Source: Rouxiella sp. S1S-2
Lineage (GTDB): Bacteria > Pseudomonadota > Gammaproteobacteria > Enterobacterales > Enterobacteriaceae
Length of the DNA: 64,000 bases
Direction of reading: 5' to 3'
Assembly: GCF_009208105.1 (NCBI RefSeq)
Contig: NZ_WFKL01000001.1
Location: 4,650,001 to 4,714,000, forward strand
Numbering within the stretch: position 1 is the stretch's first letter; every line of letters starts with the position of its first letter. A program made the position numbers and the translations under genes. The notes beneath the pieces were generated by a model. The model was given only the letters and a program-made list of their open reading frames with translations. It did no database searches and was not told the DNA's origin. Below are positions 1 through 8,554 of this stretch, piece by piece.

Positions 1-1838
1 GCTTCACCCGTCAGACCTTAAAAACACAGCTTTCACCGACCCAGACTGATTATCTGCAAACGATTGAGCGCTCGGCGAATAATCTGTTAACCATTATTAA
101 CGACGTGCTTGATTTCTCGAAACTTGAAGCCGGCAAACTGGTGCTGGAGCACATTCCCTTCTCACTGCGTGAAATGATTGATGAAGTGGTCATTTTACTG
201 GCCCACAGCGCCCATGAAAAAGGGCTTGAATTGACCATTAACGTGCAGAACAACGTACCGGAATACGTGCTAGGCGACCCGATGCGTTTACAGCAGGTTG
301 TCACCAACTTACTGGGTAATGCCATTAAATTCACGGAAAATGGCAACATTGATATTAATGTGGAATTGCGCTCGCAGAACAATTTGCAAGTCGAGCTAGA
401 GATGCAGATTCATGATACCGGTATTGGTATTTCCGAACGTCAGCAGTCACAACTGTTCCAGGCTTTTCGCCAGGCGGATGCCAGCATTACTCGACGCCAC
501 GGTGGTACGGGATTAGGCCTGGTTATCACGCAGCGGCTGGTGAAAGAGATGGGCGGAGATATCAGCTTTTACAGTCAGCTTAATCGCGGCTCCACTTTCT
601 GGTTCCATATCACGCTTGAACTTAATGAAAACCGCTCTCATCAGCCACTGCCGATGGCCTGCCTCAAAGGTAAAAAGCTGGCCTACATTGAGGCTAATCC
701 AACGGCAACCAAGGCTGTGATTGAAATGCTGGCGAGCACGCCGGCCGAGGTTATTCATCGCACCAGCCAGGCACTGCTGCCCGACGAGCATTATGATTTC
801 ATTCTTTATGGCATACCCATCCGACTCAATCATCATCTGAACGACTATGAGGAACGGCTACAGCAGTTGCTTAATCACTGCGATAAACTGATTTTGGCTC
901 TGCCAAGCCAGTTCCAAATCTCGGCAGAACAGCTTAAAAACAAAGGCGTTTATGCTTGTCTTAACAAACCAGTCTCGAGCGTGCGATTGCTGCCTTATCT
1001 GCTTGAAGACCCGAGCACGTCACAGGCTGAAAATATCGCCCAACGTGGCCAGCGCTTGCCCATGACGGTGATGGCGGTGGACGATAATCCGGCAAACCTT
1101 AAGCTTATCGGTGCACTCCTTGAAGAGCTGGTTGAAACCACTCTGCTGTGTAACAGCGGTGAAGAAGCGATTGAGCTGGCGAAACATGTCAATATGGACG
1201 TGATATTGATGGACATTCAAATGCCCAATATTGACGGTATTCGCACCAGCGAACTGATTCACCTCCTGCCACACCACAGCGCTACGCCAATTGTTGCCGT
1301 AACAGCGCACACACTGAGTGGAGAAAGAGAACAGTTTATCAAGGCTGGTATGGAGGATTATCTGTCGAAACCGATTGACGAAGCGATGCTGAAAGTCGTG
1401 CTCGGCCGCTACCACACCTCGCAAATGCCCGAACCCCACGCGGCCAATCTCAGCCCTGCGCCACAGGCAGTCTCGGACTCGCCAAAAACGCTCGACTGGG
1501 CACTGGCACTGCGCCAGTCGGCCAATAAAGAGGCGCTGGCCAACGATCTGCTGCAAATGCTGCTCGACTTCCTACCCCAGGTAAGCAAACGCGTAACGGC
1601 CCTTATTCAGGGTAAAAAAGATAACGACATTCTGGCGCTTATCCATAAACTGCATGGCAGTTGCAGCTACAGCGGCGTCCCACGATTGAAACAGCTGTGT
1701 TTCTACATTGAGCAACAGTTGAGGAAAAACGTTTCCGACGATGAGCTGGAACCCGAATGGCTGGAGCTGCTGGATGAAATCGGTAACGTAACCCGTGAAG
1801 CCAAAGCACATTTGCAGCGCAATCATAACGCTGGTTAA
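1..1838 (+). CDS. barA: BarA hybrid sensor kinase, 3' part only
   Basis: This is the C-terminal part of BarA, the tripartite membrane sensor kinase that phosphorylates the response regulator UvrY and so drives CsrB/C small RNA expression. The frame is open from base 3, starting at the phenylalanine of GFTRQ just after the autophosphorylated histidine box, so the sensor region, HAMP and H-box lie outside the window. In order it holds the end of the dimerisation helix (DVLDFSKLEAGK), an ATPase domain with N- and G-boxes (NLLGNAIKF, GGTGLGL), a receiver domain with the phospho-acceptor Asp in VILMDIQMPNIDG, and a C-terminal Hpt domain with the His of LIHKLHGSC. The gene converges on the repeat array at 1861. 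Identity is secure from sequence and from the neighbouring gud genes, which also flank barA in K-12. Confidence 0.96.
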   Translation, partial: FTRQTLKTQLSPTQTDYLQTIERSANNLLTIINDVLDFSKLEAGKLVLEHIPFSLREMIDEVVILLAHSAHEKGLELTINVQNNVPEYVLGDPMRLQQVVTNLLGNAIKFTENGNIDINVELRSQNNLQVELEMQIHDTGIGISERQQSQLFQAFRQADASITRRHGGTGLGLVITQRLVKEMGGDISFYSQLNRGSTFWFHITLELNENRSHQPLPMACLKGKKLAYIEANPTATKAVIEMLASTPAEVIHRTSQALLPDEHYDFILYGIPIRLNHHLNDYEERLQQLLNHCDKLILALPSQFQISAEQLKNKGVYACLNKPVSSVRLLPYLLEDPSTSQAENIAQRGQRLPMTVMAVDDNPANLKLIGALLEELVETTLLCNSGEEAIELAKHVNMDVILMDIQMPNIDGIRTSELIHLLPHHSATPIVAVTAHTLSGEREQFIKAGMEDYLSKPIDEAMLKVVLGRYHTSQMPEPHAANLSPAPQAVSDSPKTLDWALALRQSANKEALANDLLQMLLDFLPQVSKRVTALIQGKKDNDILALIHKLHGSCSYSGVPRLKQLCFYIEQQLRKNVSDDELEPEWLELLDEIGNVTREAKAHLQRNHNAG

Positions 1839-1860
1839 CCGACCACTATTCGCATACACC

Positions 1861-2169
1861 AGACGGCAACTGAACGAATCCCCCGGAGCTTACATTAGTA
1901 AGTGACGGGGGTGAGTGAGGGCGGCCAATGCCCTGTCAATACGCGAAAGATTTCGTGTTGCAGGAAGACGGCAACTGAACGAATCCCCCGGAGCTTACAT
2001 TAGTAAGTGACGGGGGTGAGTGAGGGCGGCCAACGCCCTGTCAATACGCGAAAGATTTCGTGTTGCAGGAAGACGGCAACTGAACGAATCCCCCGGAGCT
2101 TACATTAGTAAGTGACGGGGGTGAGTGAGGGCGGCCAACGCCCCTGCAGCACGAAAGATAATGCGTATT
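1861..2169. repeat. Tandem array of a MITE-like palindromic intergenic repeat, about 2.7 copies of 105 bp
   Basis: Units begin at 1861, 1966 and 2071 with AGACGGCAACTGAACGAATC and repeat every 105 bp almost without change. Units 1 and 2 differ by one base (ccaatg/ccaacg). Each core can fold as a hairpin: CCCCCG pairs with CGGGGG around a CTTAC/GTAAG inner stem. Copies of a 27-bp left end (1938-1964 and 2043-2069, AATACGC...CGTGTTGCAGG) match the reverse complement of the array's right end (2143-2169, CCTGCAGCACG...GCGTATT) at both extremities. The whole therefore looks like a small element with terminal inverted repeats. The last base of the right end is also the first base of the reverse-strand stop codon of the next gene. 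Such elements are, as far as I recall, common between genes in Yersinia and Serratia relatives. They have no coding capacity. Confidence 0.9.
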
Positions 2170-3476
2170 CAGAACCAAGTGCTGACGGCACCCGTCACAT
2201 CATACTGCTCATTAATCAGCAAAAGCTGACGCCATTTGTCGAAGGTCAGGCACGGATGAGAGATATCAAATGACAGCATGTCGCCAATTTTGATATCGGC
2301 ACCTTCGGGAATCGACATGAACGCATGCTGGTCCATCATGGCAAAGATTTTCCACTCCTCGGGGGCGGGAACCACCGCGGCGTAGGCATGGTTCAGGGCA
2401 CTTTGCGGGCGATAATGTCCGCTGACAACTGGAAAACCGGCATCTGAGGACGTGTCGCGCTTACCCAACCCCAGGATTGCACGCCCCGGCTCAGGCAGCG
2501 ATTGTACATAGGCCCAAACCTGCAGCGCGGGCAGCAGGCTAAAATTCATTTCTCGCGCAACGGGGTTATTTTGCTTAATACGATCGCTGGCGCGATGATA
2601 GGCTCCCACGTCGTGGGTGAGGTAACAACCGGGGCGTAGCACCACGTCGAGCGCATAATGCCCTGCGGCATCAAGATGGGTACCCATTTTGCTAAACTCC
2701 TCCGCCACCACGTCGTACCAGGCCGAACCGGCACCCGACAACATTACCGCCGGCTCTTTAAAAATACCCGCCTCCGCCAGAGTCAAGGTTCTCGCCACCA
2801 CGTGCTGTAAAAAGGTGCGGATCGGTGCCTCTTCATTTAACACGCCTTCGTATAATTCAACGCCCACCAGCGAGAGCGACTGCGGCCAACGCGCCACAGC
2901 GGCCAGCACGGCCTGTTCCTGCTGCACGTTACGGATACCGGTTCTGCCTCCGACGATGCCAAACTCAAGCAGGATACGCAGCGTTTGCCCACGTTCAGCG
3001 AAGTAATGGCCCAGCGCGTCAACGTTATCGGCAGAGTCTACAATGCAGCAAAATTTAAAGTCCGCGTCCTGACGCATCAGGTTGGCAATAATCGCCATGT
3101 TGCCTTTGCCTACCAACTGGTTAGCCATCAACACGTTACGCACACCAAAAGCGAAGGCAGCGTCAATTTGCGCAGCGGTGGCCAAGGTAATTCCCCACGC
3201 ACCGGCATCAGTCTGCATCCTGAACAGCTCCGGGCTCATGGTAGTTTTACCGTGCGGGGCCAGTTTTACCTTATAGCGGTCGATAAACTCCTGCATCCAC
3301 GCCAGGTTGTGTTGAATTTTTTCCTCCGACAACACTGCCACCGGCAGGCTGACCTGCTCCTGCAAAATATTCCAGCCCTGACTGGCGATATCGCCCATTC
3401 GAGCCTTTGCATCTAACGGGCCCAATCCCTTGGTGTGAATATTAGCCGGCAGGCTGGCAAAAAAAGTCTCTGACAT
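2169..3476 (-). CDS. Fold-type III PLP enzyme, amino acid deaminase / D-serine dehydratase (DSD1)-like
   Basis: The 435-residue protein has an alanine-racemase-like N-terminal barrel. The likely PLP lysine lies in KLAPHGKTTMSPELF (about residue 77), and a C-terminal beta domain carries the metal/substrate-type segment ISHPCLTF. This layout matches the family annotated as amino acid deaminase, D-threonine aldolase or DSD1-type D-serine dehydratase. The substrate cannot be read from sequence. There is no signal peptide, so it is cytoplasmic. A GAAGAGAA ribosome site precedes the ATG. It lies downstream of garK on the same strand, but a terminator (3561-3599) separates them, so transcription with gar would need readthrough. 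Its stop codon abuts the repeat array. No K-12 counterpart sits beside the gar genes, so it is an accessory member of this locus. Confidence 0.75.
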   Translation of the reverse strand: MSETFFASLPANIHTKGLGPLDAKARMGDIASQGWNILQEQVSLPVAVLSEEKIQHNLAWMQEFIDRYKVKLAPHGKTTMSPELFRMQTDAGAWGITLATAAQIDAAFAFGVRNVLMANQLVGKGNMAIIANLMRQDADFKFCCIVDSADNVDALGHYFAERGQTLRILLEFGIVGGRTGIRNVQQEQAVLAAVARWPQSLSLVGVELYEGVLNEEAPIRTFLQHVVARTLTLAEAGIFKEPAVMLSGAGSAWYDVVAEEFSKMGTHLDAAGHYALDVVLRPGCYLTHDVGAYHRASDRIKQNNPVAREMNFSLLPALQVWAYVQSLPEPGRAILGLGKRDTSSDAGFPVVSGHYRPQSALNHAYAAVVPAPEEWKIFAMMDQHAFMSIPEGADIKIGDMLSFDISHPCLTFDKWRQLLLINEQYDVTGAVSTWF

Positions 3477-3560
3477 GATGAGTTCTCTTCAACGAATAGG
3501 CTTCAAAGCTATCGTAAAAATCGGGCAGATGAAACTGCTTTAGGCAGGCTGGCAGAGGAC

Positions 3561-3599
3561 AAAATAAAAAACCGATATCCTCTTAAGACATCGGTTTCA
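3561..3599 (-). terminator. Intrinsic terminator after garK
   Basis: AAACCGAT (3569-3576) pairs with ATCGGTTT (3590-3597). On the reverse strand the stem is followed by a T-rich run read from AAAATAAAAA (3561-3570). It ends the garL-garR-garK transcript. Confidence 0.75.
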
Positions 3600-3627
3600 C
3601 ATCAAAAATGGCCGACGAGTGAGGCCG

Positions 3628-4767
3628 TCACATTTTTTGCGCCAGACGGATCGTTGCGGCAATATTTCGCGCCGATTTACGCAAATTATCGGCGGCGTTC
3701 TCCAGCGCTTCATCCAAGGTGCAAACGCTGTACAGCACGCTGAATACCGCATCCAACCCGTGTTCGTACACCACATCGACGTCTTTAGTCAAACTGCCAC
3801 CGATAGCAATCACCGGCTTGTTGTAACGTTTGGCAACCCGCGCTACGCCGATCGGCACTTTTCCGTTGATGCTCTGGCTGTCGATGCGACCCTCTCCGGT
3901 TATCACCAGCGTTGCGTCGCGCACCAGGGCGTCAAGGCCCAACGCCTCGGTGACAATCTCGATGCCCTGACGCAGTTCGGCATGGCAAAAACCATACAAG
4001 GCCGCCCCCATTCCACCCGCGGCACCCGCTCCGGGAACCTCTTCAACGTCAATGCCCAAATCCCGTTTAATGACCCCGGCATAATGTTTGAGATAACCGT
4101 CCAGTTGCTCAATCATCTCAGGCGTGGCGCCCTTTTGTGGCCCGAAAATCGCCGTCGCACCTTTATCACCGGTAAGCGGATTCGTTACGTCACAGGCCAC
4201 TTCAAAGCGGCATTTTTTAATTCTTTTGTCCAAGCCGCTGATATCGATCTTATCGAGTTTACTCAGCTCGCCGCCGCCGTGGCCAATCTCCCTGCCGTCC
4301 TGGGTCAGCAGTTTTGCGCCCAAAGCCTGCACCATGCCGGAACCGCCGTCGTTGGTCGCACTGCCCCCAATGCCGATAATGCAGTGCTGAACGCCGTGAT
4401 CAAGGGCACTTTTGATTAGCTCTCCGGTTCCGTAGGACGTCGTTTTTAGCGGATTACGCCTGGCCTGTGGCACGCTTTCCAAACCGCTTGCCGCCGCCAT
4501 TTCGATAAAGGCAATTTTTTCGTCACCCGAAAGCCCGAAGAATGCCTTAATCGGCTCGCCGAGGGGGCCAGTCACCTCAACCTCAACCACGCGGCCACCG
4601 GTCGCGGCTACCATCGCCTCCACGGTGCCTTCGCCGCCGTCCGCCACCGGCAGTTTTACATACTCGGCCTGTGGAAAGATTTCACGAAAGCCGCTCTCAA
4701 TGGCCTTTGCCACCTCCAGAGCCGACAAACTTTCTTTGAATGAGTCCGGTGCGATTACTATTTTCAT
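3628..4767 (-). CDS. garK: Glycerate 2-kinase
   Basis: GarK phosphorylates D-glycerate to 2-phosphoglycerate, the last step that brings galactarate and glucarate carbon into glycolysis. The 379-residue length and the N-terminus MKIVIAPDSFKESLSA are typical of the glycerate kinase I family. Other family signatures are PVADGGEGTVEAM, IGIGGSATNDGGSGM and TGEGRIDSQSINGK. It is the third gene of garL-garR-garK, 21 bp after garR, with GGGAGTGG upstream of its ATG. An intrinsic terminator follows at 3561-3599. It could be the paralogous GlxK by family alone; the gar context decides for garK. Confidence 0.92.
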   Translation of the reverse strand: MKIVIAPDSFKESLSALEVAKAIESGFREIFPQAEYVKLPVADGGEGTVEAMVAATGGRVVEVEVTGPLGEPIKAFFGLSGDEKIAFIEMAAASGLESVPQARRNPLKTTSYGTGELIKSALDHGVQHCIIGIGGSATNDGGSGMVQALGAKLLTQDGREIGHGGGELSKLDKIDISGLDKRIKKCRFEVACDVTNPLTGDKGATAIFGPQKGATPEMIEQLDGYLKHYAGVIKRDLGIDVEEVPGAGAAGGMGAALYGFCHAELRQGIEIVTEALGLDALVRDATLVITGEGRIDSQSINGKVPIGVARVAKRYNKPVIAIGGSLTKDVDVVYEHGLDAVFSVLYSVCTLDEALENAADNLRKSARNIAATIRLAQKM

Positions 4768-4788
4768 AAGCTATCCACTCCCAGAGGA

Positions 4789-5673
4789 CTACCGTGTCAC
4801 TTCAACCTTCGCCAAGCTTTCATAATAGCGTGCAATCGCGCTGTGGTCAGACTGTCCGTGACCGTCAGCCTTCAAAGCCTGCATGATTTCCATGACCGAC
4901 GCAGTGAGCGGCAGTTGCGCGCCAATCTCGTGCGAGGTGTCCAATGCATTAGCCAGGTCTTTGATATGTAAATCAATACGGAAACCGGGTTTAAAATTGC
5001 GGTCCATCACCATTGGCGCTTTTGCTTCTAAAACAGTGCTTCCCGCCAGGCCACCGCGAATGGCCTGAAACACCAAGTCCGGGTTCACACCTGCCTTGGT
5101 TGCCAGCACCAGCGCCTCGGACATGGCGGCAATATTTAGCGCCACGATCACCTGATTAGCCAGCTTGGTGACGTTTCCCGCGCCAATATCGCCGGTGTGC
5201 ACCACTGAACCAGCCATCGATTTCATCACCTCGTAGCATTTATCGAACACGGCTTTATCGCCACCCACCATCACCGATAAAGTCCCTTCAATCGCTTTCG
5301 GCTCACCGCCGCTGACCGGTGCATCCAACATCAGCACCTTTTTTGCCGCCAGCGCCTGGCTGATTTCCCGGCTCGCCAACGGGGCAATTGAGCTCATATC
5401 AATCACAACTGTGCCTTCGCGCGCGCCTTCAATAATACCGTTCTCGCCTAAAACCACCGCCTTCACCTGAGGGGAGTTTGGCAGCATGGTAATAATAATA
5501 TCGCTTTTCTCGGCCACGGCTTTAGGGGTAGCGGCCTTTTCTGCACCGGCGGCGACCAGTTCTTCGGTGGTCTCTTTGTGACGGTCCAGAAAAACTACCG
5601 AGTAACCTGCCTTGAGCAGGTTTTTACTCATCGGTTTGCCCATAATTCCAAGACCAATAAATCCGATTTTCAT
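4789..5673 (-). CDS. garR: 2-hydroxy-3-oxopropionate (tartronate semialdehyde) reductase
   Basis: GarR reduces tartronate semialdehyde to D-glycerate with NAD(P)H. The 294 residues show the beta-hydroxyacid dehydrogenase plan: an N-terminal Rossmann motif GFIGLGIMGKPMSKN, the substrate-binding segment DAPVSGGEPKAIEGTLS near residue 120, and the catalytic lysine in GAGNVTKLANQV near residue 170. It lies between garL (15 bp upstream) and garK (21 bp downstream) on the same strand. A strong AGGGGAA ribosome site precedes the ATG. Confidence 0.94.
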   Translation of the reverse strand: MKIGFIGLGIMGKPMSKNLLKAGYSVVFLDRHKETTEELVAAGAEKAATPKAVAEKSDIIITMLPNSPQVKAVVLGENGIIEGAREGTVVIDMSSIAPLASREISQALAAKKVLMLDAPVSGGEPKAIEGTLSVMVGGDKAVFDKCYEVMKSMAGSVVHTGDIGAGNVTKLANQVIVALNIAAMSEALVLATKAGVNPDLVFQAIRGGLAGSTVLEAKAPMVMDRNFKPGFRIDLHIKDLANALDTSHEIGAQLPLTASVMEIMQALKADGHGQSDHSAIARYYESLAKVEVTR

Positions 5674-5688
5674 GCTTTATTCCCCTGA

Positions 5689-6459
5689 TTATTTGGTAAA
5701 GCGGTCGCAGAGTGCCTGCGTAGCGGTGCGGAATACGCCTAAATCGCTGCCTACCGCGACGAAGGTGGCCCCCCACTCGATATAGCGCCGCGCATCGGCT
5801 TCCACCGGTGCCAGAATGCCGCTGGTTTTGCCGTGCGCTTTGGCACGGTCGAGAATGTGCTTGATAGCCGCCTGCACTTCGGGATGCCCGGCGTTGCCCA
5901 AATGCCCCAGCCCCGCAGCCAAATCGCTGGGTCCGACAAACAAATTGTCAACGCCGTCGACGGCGGCAATGACATCAATATTATCAATACCCTGCTGGCT
6001 TTCGATTTGTACCATCACGCTGATGTTGTCGTTGGCCTGAGCCAAATAGTCCGGGACGGTGCCAAACATATTGCCGCGATGAGAAACCGATACACCGCGA
6101 ATGCCAGCCGGAGGATAACGGGTTGATGCCACCGCCAGTTCGGCCTGTGCCTGCGTTTCAACAAACGGGATCAGGAAGTTGGCAAAACCAATGTCCAACA
6201 GACGTTTGATAATCACCGGCTCATTGGTTGGCGGCCTGACAACTGGCGCACTTTTACTCCCCTTAAGCGCCATCATTTGAACAACAAAGCTTGAAATGTC
6301 GTTGGGCGCGTGTTCACCATCGAGTAACAACCAGTCAAAACCAGCCAGCCCTAAAACTTCGGTCGAAATCGGATTAGACAGCGCCGACCAACAGCCGATT
6401 AAGGTCTTGCCTGCCAGCAAGTCCTGGCGAAAACGGTTTAGGATCACTTGATTACTCAT
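5689..6459 (-). CDS. garL: 5-keto-4-deoxy-D-glucarate aldolase
   Basis: GarL is a class II, divalent-metal-dependent aldolase of the HpcH/HpaI family. It cleaves 5-keto-4-deoxy-D-glucarate to pyruvate and tartronate semialdehyde, the shared intermediate step for galactarate and glucarate. The 256 residues include [18 protein letters not shown], where E and H belong to the active site, [14 protein letters not shown] with a metal-binding Glu, and [13 protein letters not shown] with a metal-binding Asp. It is the first gene of garL-garR-garK, divergent from garD across a 391-bp control region. AGAGG lies six bases before the ATG. Confidence 0.95.
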   Translation of the reverse strand: MSNQVILNRFRQDLLAGKTLIGCWSALSNPISTEVLGLAGFDWLLLDGEHAPNDISSFVVQMMALKGSKSAPVVRPPTNEPVIIKRLLDIGFANFLIPFVETQAQAELAVASTRYPPAGIRGVSVSHRGNMFGTVPDYLAQANDNISVMVQIESQQGIDNIDVIAAVDGVDNLFVGPSDLAAGLGHLGNAGHPEVQAAIKHILDRAKAHGKTSGILAPVEADARRYIEWGATFVAVGSDLGVFRTATQALCDRFTK

Positions 6460-6850
6460 ACGGAACCTCTGTTAAGGGGTGAAGATTTGGAAAATACGGG
6501 TGGGCGGTCTGCGTCGTTAATCGGCGAGGCCTGCAGTAATAATTCACTGAATTCAGTATAGAAAGATGGGATAAAAATGGCACTGTGCAAACGCCCAGTA
6601 ATCCCGCCCTCCTCAGCACAATTTTCTTTGCAATGTCACATCACGATGGGACAACAATCACATTATTTTTTGGCCGCTAAAAACCACACAATAAACGGTG
6701 ACAAGCGTCACGTTCACTCCCTCATTTGCCATAGAAAATAAGTTAATGACCGCTAAAAGCTAGTCACTTGCACAATGAGTAATCGTCACGTCTGCTTTAT
6801 AATTTTGCTCAATTATTGTGGATAAAAGTATTTTCTAAACGGAGACGTTT
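6460..6850. promoter_or_regulatory. Divergent garL/garD control region with CdaR-like half sites and a CRP-like site
   Basis: This 391-bp AT-rich gap separates garL and garD and must hold both promoters. TGTGCAAACGCCCAG (6584-6598) resembles the perfect palindrome upstream of cdaR, and a second half site TGCACAA lies at 6769-6775, nearer garD. GGTGA-N6-TCACG (6697-6712) is a CRP-like site with one mismatch in each half against TGTGA-N6-TCACA. The assignment to CdaR and CRP is inferred from shared sequence and regulon membership. I did not identify promoter elements with confidence. Confidence 0.55.
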
Positions 6851-8431
6851 ATGTCACAGGCCATTATTTCGCGTAATAAAGAGCAAGCGACCGAGGCTTT
6901 ATATATAAAGGTGCACGAGACAGATAACGTCGCCATCATTGTTAATGACAACGGACTGAAGGCCGGAACCCGTTTCGCCAGCGGGCTTGAGTTGATCGAG
7001 CATATTCCGCAGGGCCATAAAGTGGCACTGAGCGCCATTCGTCAGGGGGAAAACATTCTGCGTTACGGCGAAGTGATCGGCTATGCGCTGCGTGACATTG
7101 CTCAGGGTAGCTGGATTGACGAGTCGGTGGTTGCGCTGCCAGAGGCGCCGGCAATGGAGACTTTGCCGCTGGCCACGCGCGTTCCGCCCGCGCTAGCCCC
7201 GCTTGAGGGTTATACCTTCGAGGGTTATCGAAACAAAGACGGCAGCGTCGGCACTAAAAATCTGCTCGGTATCACCACCAGCGTGCACTGTGTGGCAGGC
7301 GTGGTGGATTATGTCGTGAAAATTATTGAGCGCGATCTGCTGCCCAACTATCCCAACGTCGACGGCGTGGTCGGGCTAAATCATCTCTACGGCTGCGGCG
7401 TGGCAATTAACGCACCGGCGGCGGTAGTGCCTATCCGCACTATCCATAATCTGGCGTTAAACCCCAATTTTGGTGGCGAAGTGATGGTCGTGGGCCTGGG
7501 CTGCGAAAAGCTGCAGCCTGAAAAACTGCTGCTCGGCACTGATGACGTGCAGGCGATTTCTCTTGATGATGTCAAGGTGATACGTCTGCAGGACGAGCAG
7601 CACGTCGGCTTTCAGTCGATGGTTGACGATATTCTTGCCGTGGCCGATTTTCATCTGCAGCGGTTAAATCAGCGTCAGCGTGAAACCTGCCCGGCTGCCG
7701 ATTTGGTGGTGGGTACTCAGTGCGGCGGCAGCGATGCCTTCTCGGGCGTGACCGCTAATCCAGCGGTCGGCTTCGCCTCTGACCTGCTGGTGCGCTGCGG
7801 GGCAACAGTCATGTTCTCAGAAGTTACAGAGGTGCGCGATGCCATTCATCTGCTAACGCCACGCGTCGTTGACGAGCAGGTGGGCAAGCGGTTGCTGGAA
7901 GAAATGGCGTGGTACGACAACTATTTGGCCAGCGGCATGACTGACCGTAGCGCTAACCCTTCACCGGGCAACAAAAAAGGTGGGTTGGCTAACGTGGTTG
8001 AAAAAGCGCTGGGTTCGATTGCCAAGTCAGGCACCAGCGCCATTGTCGAGGTGCTTTCTCCGGGCCAGCGACCGACCAAACGCGGACTGATTTATGCCGC
8101 CACGCCCGCCAGTGACTTTGTCTGCGGGACTCAGCAAGTCGCCTCGGGTATCACGGTGCAGGTATTTACCACCGGTCGCGGCACGCCTTACGGTTTAACG
8201 GCGGTGCCGGTCATTAAAATGGCCACTCGCACTACGCTGGCCAATCGTTGGTTTGACCTGATGGACATCAATGCAGGCACGATCGCCACCGGCGATGCCA
8301 CTATTGAAGACGTCGGCTGGGAGCTGTTTCATTTTATTCTGGATATTGCCAGCGGGCGCAAGAAAACCTGGTCAGATCAATGGGGTATTCATAACGCCTT
8401 AGCGGTGTTTAACCCGGCGCCGGTCACCTAA
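6851..8431 (+). CDS. garD: Galactarate dehydratase
   Basis: GarD dehydrates galactarate to 5-keto-4-deoxy-D-glucarate and is cytoplasmic. The 526 residues begin with a SAF-type domain (about 15-95) and continue with the UxaA/altronate-dehydratase-type catalytic body. Characteristic segments are [43 protein letters not shown] and [15 protein letters not shown]. Cys and His residues in the first three probably belong to the metal site. GGAGA sits five bases before the ATG. It is transcribed alone, divergent from garLRK and convergent with gudD. No galactarate permease garP lies here, so GudP probably serves both diacids. Confidence 0.96.
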   Translation: MSQAIISRNKEQATEALYIKVHETDNVAIIVNDNGLKAGTRFASGLELIEHIPQGHKVALSAIRQGENILRYGEVIGYALRDIAQGSWIDESVVALPEAPAMETLPLATRVPPALAPLEGYTFEGYRNKDGSVGTKNLLGITTSVHCVAGVVDYVVKIIERDLLPNYPNVDGVVGLNHLYGCGVAINAPAAVVPIRTIHNLALNPNFGGEVMVVGLGCEKLQPEKLLLGTDDVQAISLDDVKVIRLQDEQHVGFQSMVDDILAVADFHLQRLNQRQRETCPAADLVVGTQCGGSDAFSGVTANPAVGFASDLLVRCGATVMFSEVTEVRDAIHLLTPRVVDEQVGKRLLEEMAWYDNYLASGMTDRSANPSPGNKKGGLANVVEKALGSIAKSGTSAIVEVLSPGQRPTKRGLIYAATPASDFVCGTQQVASGITVQVFTTGRGTPYGLTAVPVIKMATRTTLANRWFDLMDINAGTIATGDATIEDVGWELFHFILDIASGRKKTWSDQWGIHNALAVFNPAPVT

Positions 8432-8468
8432 TCTCAATGATTTTCAAAGATCTGAAACATTAAGGGCA

Positions 8469-8533
8469 TGTGCTGCGTGACGTGGGGCAAGACGTTTTTG
8501 GCTTGTGACCGAGCGAAGGGAGTGCGCAGCACA
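8469..8533. repeat. Inverted repeat between convergent garD and gudD
   Basis: TGTGCTGCG (8469-8477) is exactly complementary to CGCAGCACA (8525-8533) around a 47-bp loop. There is no T-run, so it is not a standard intrinsic terminator. It may cap the 3' ends of the two converging transcripts or be a degenerate intergenic repeat. A C-rich run follows at 8540-8547. Confidence 0.5.
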
Positions 8534-8554
8534 AAAGCGCCCCCCCCTAACCCC

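Noticed and set aside
1861..2169. Direct repeats that could suggest a CRISPR array
   Set aside because: Units are contiguous 105-bp copies without unique spacers, and no cas genes are nearby.
3619..4419. 266-codon forward frame opposite garK
   Set aside because: Shadow of garK, whose frame carries all glycerate kinase motifs.
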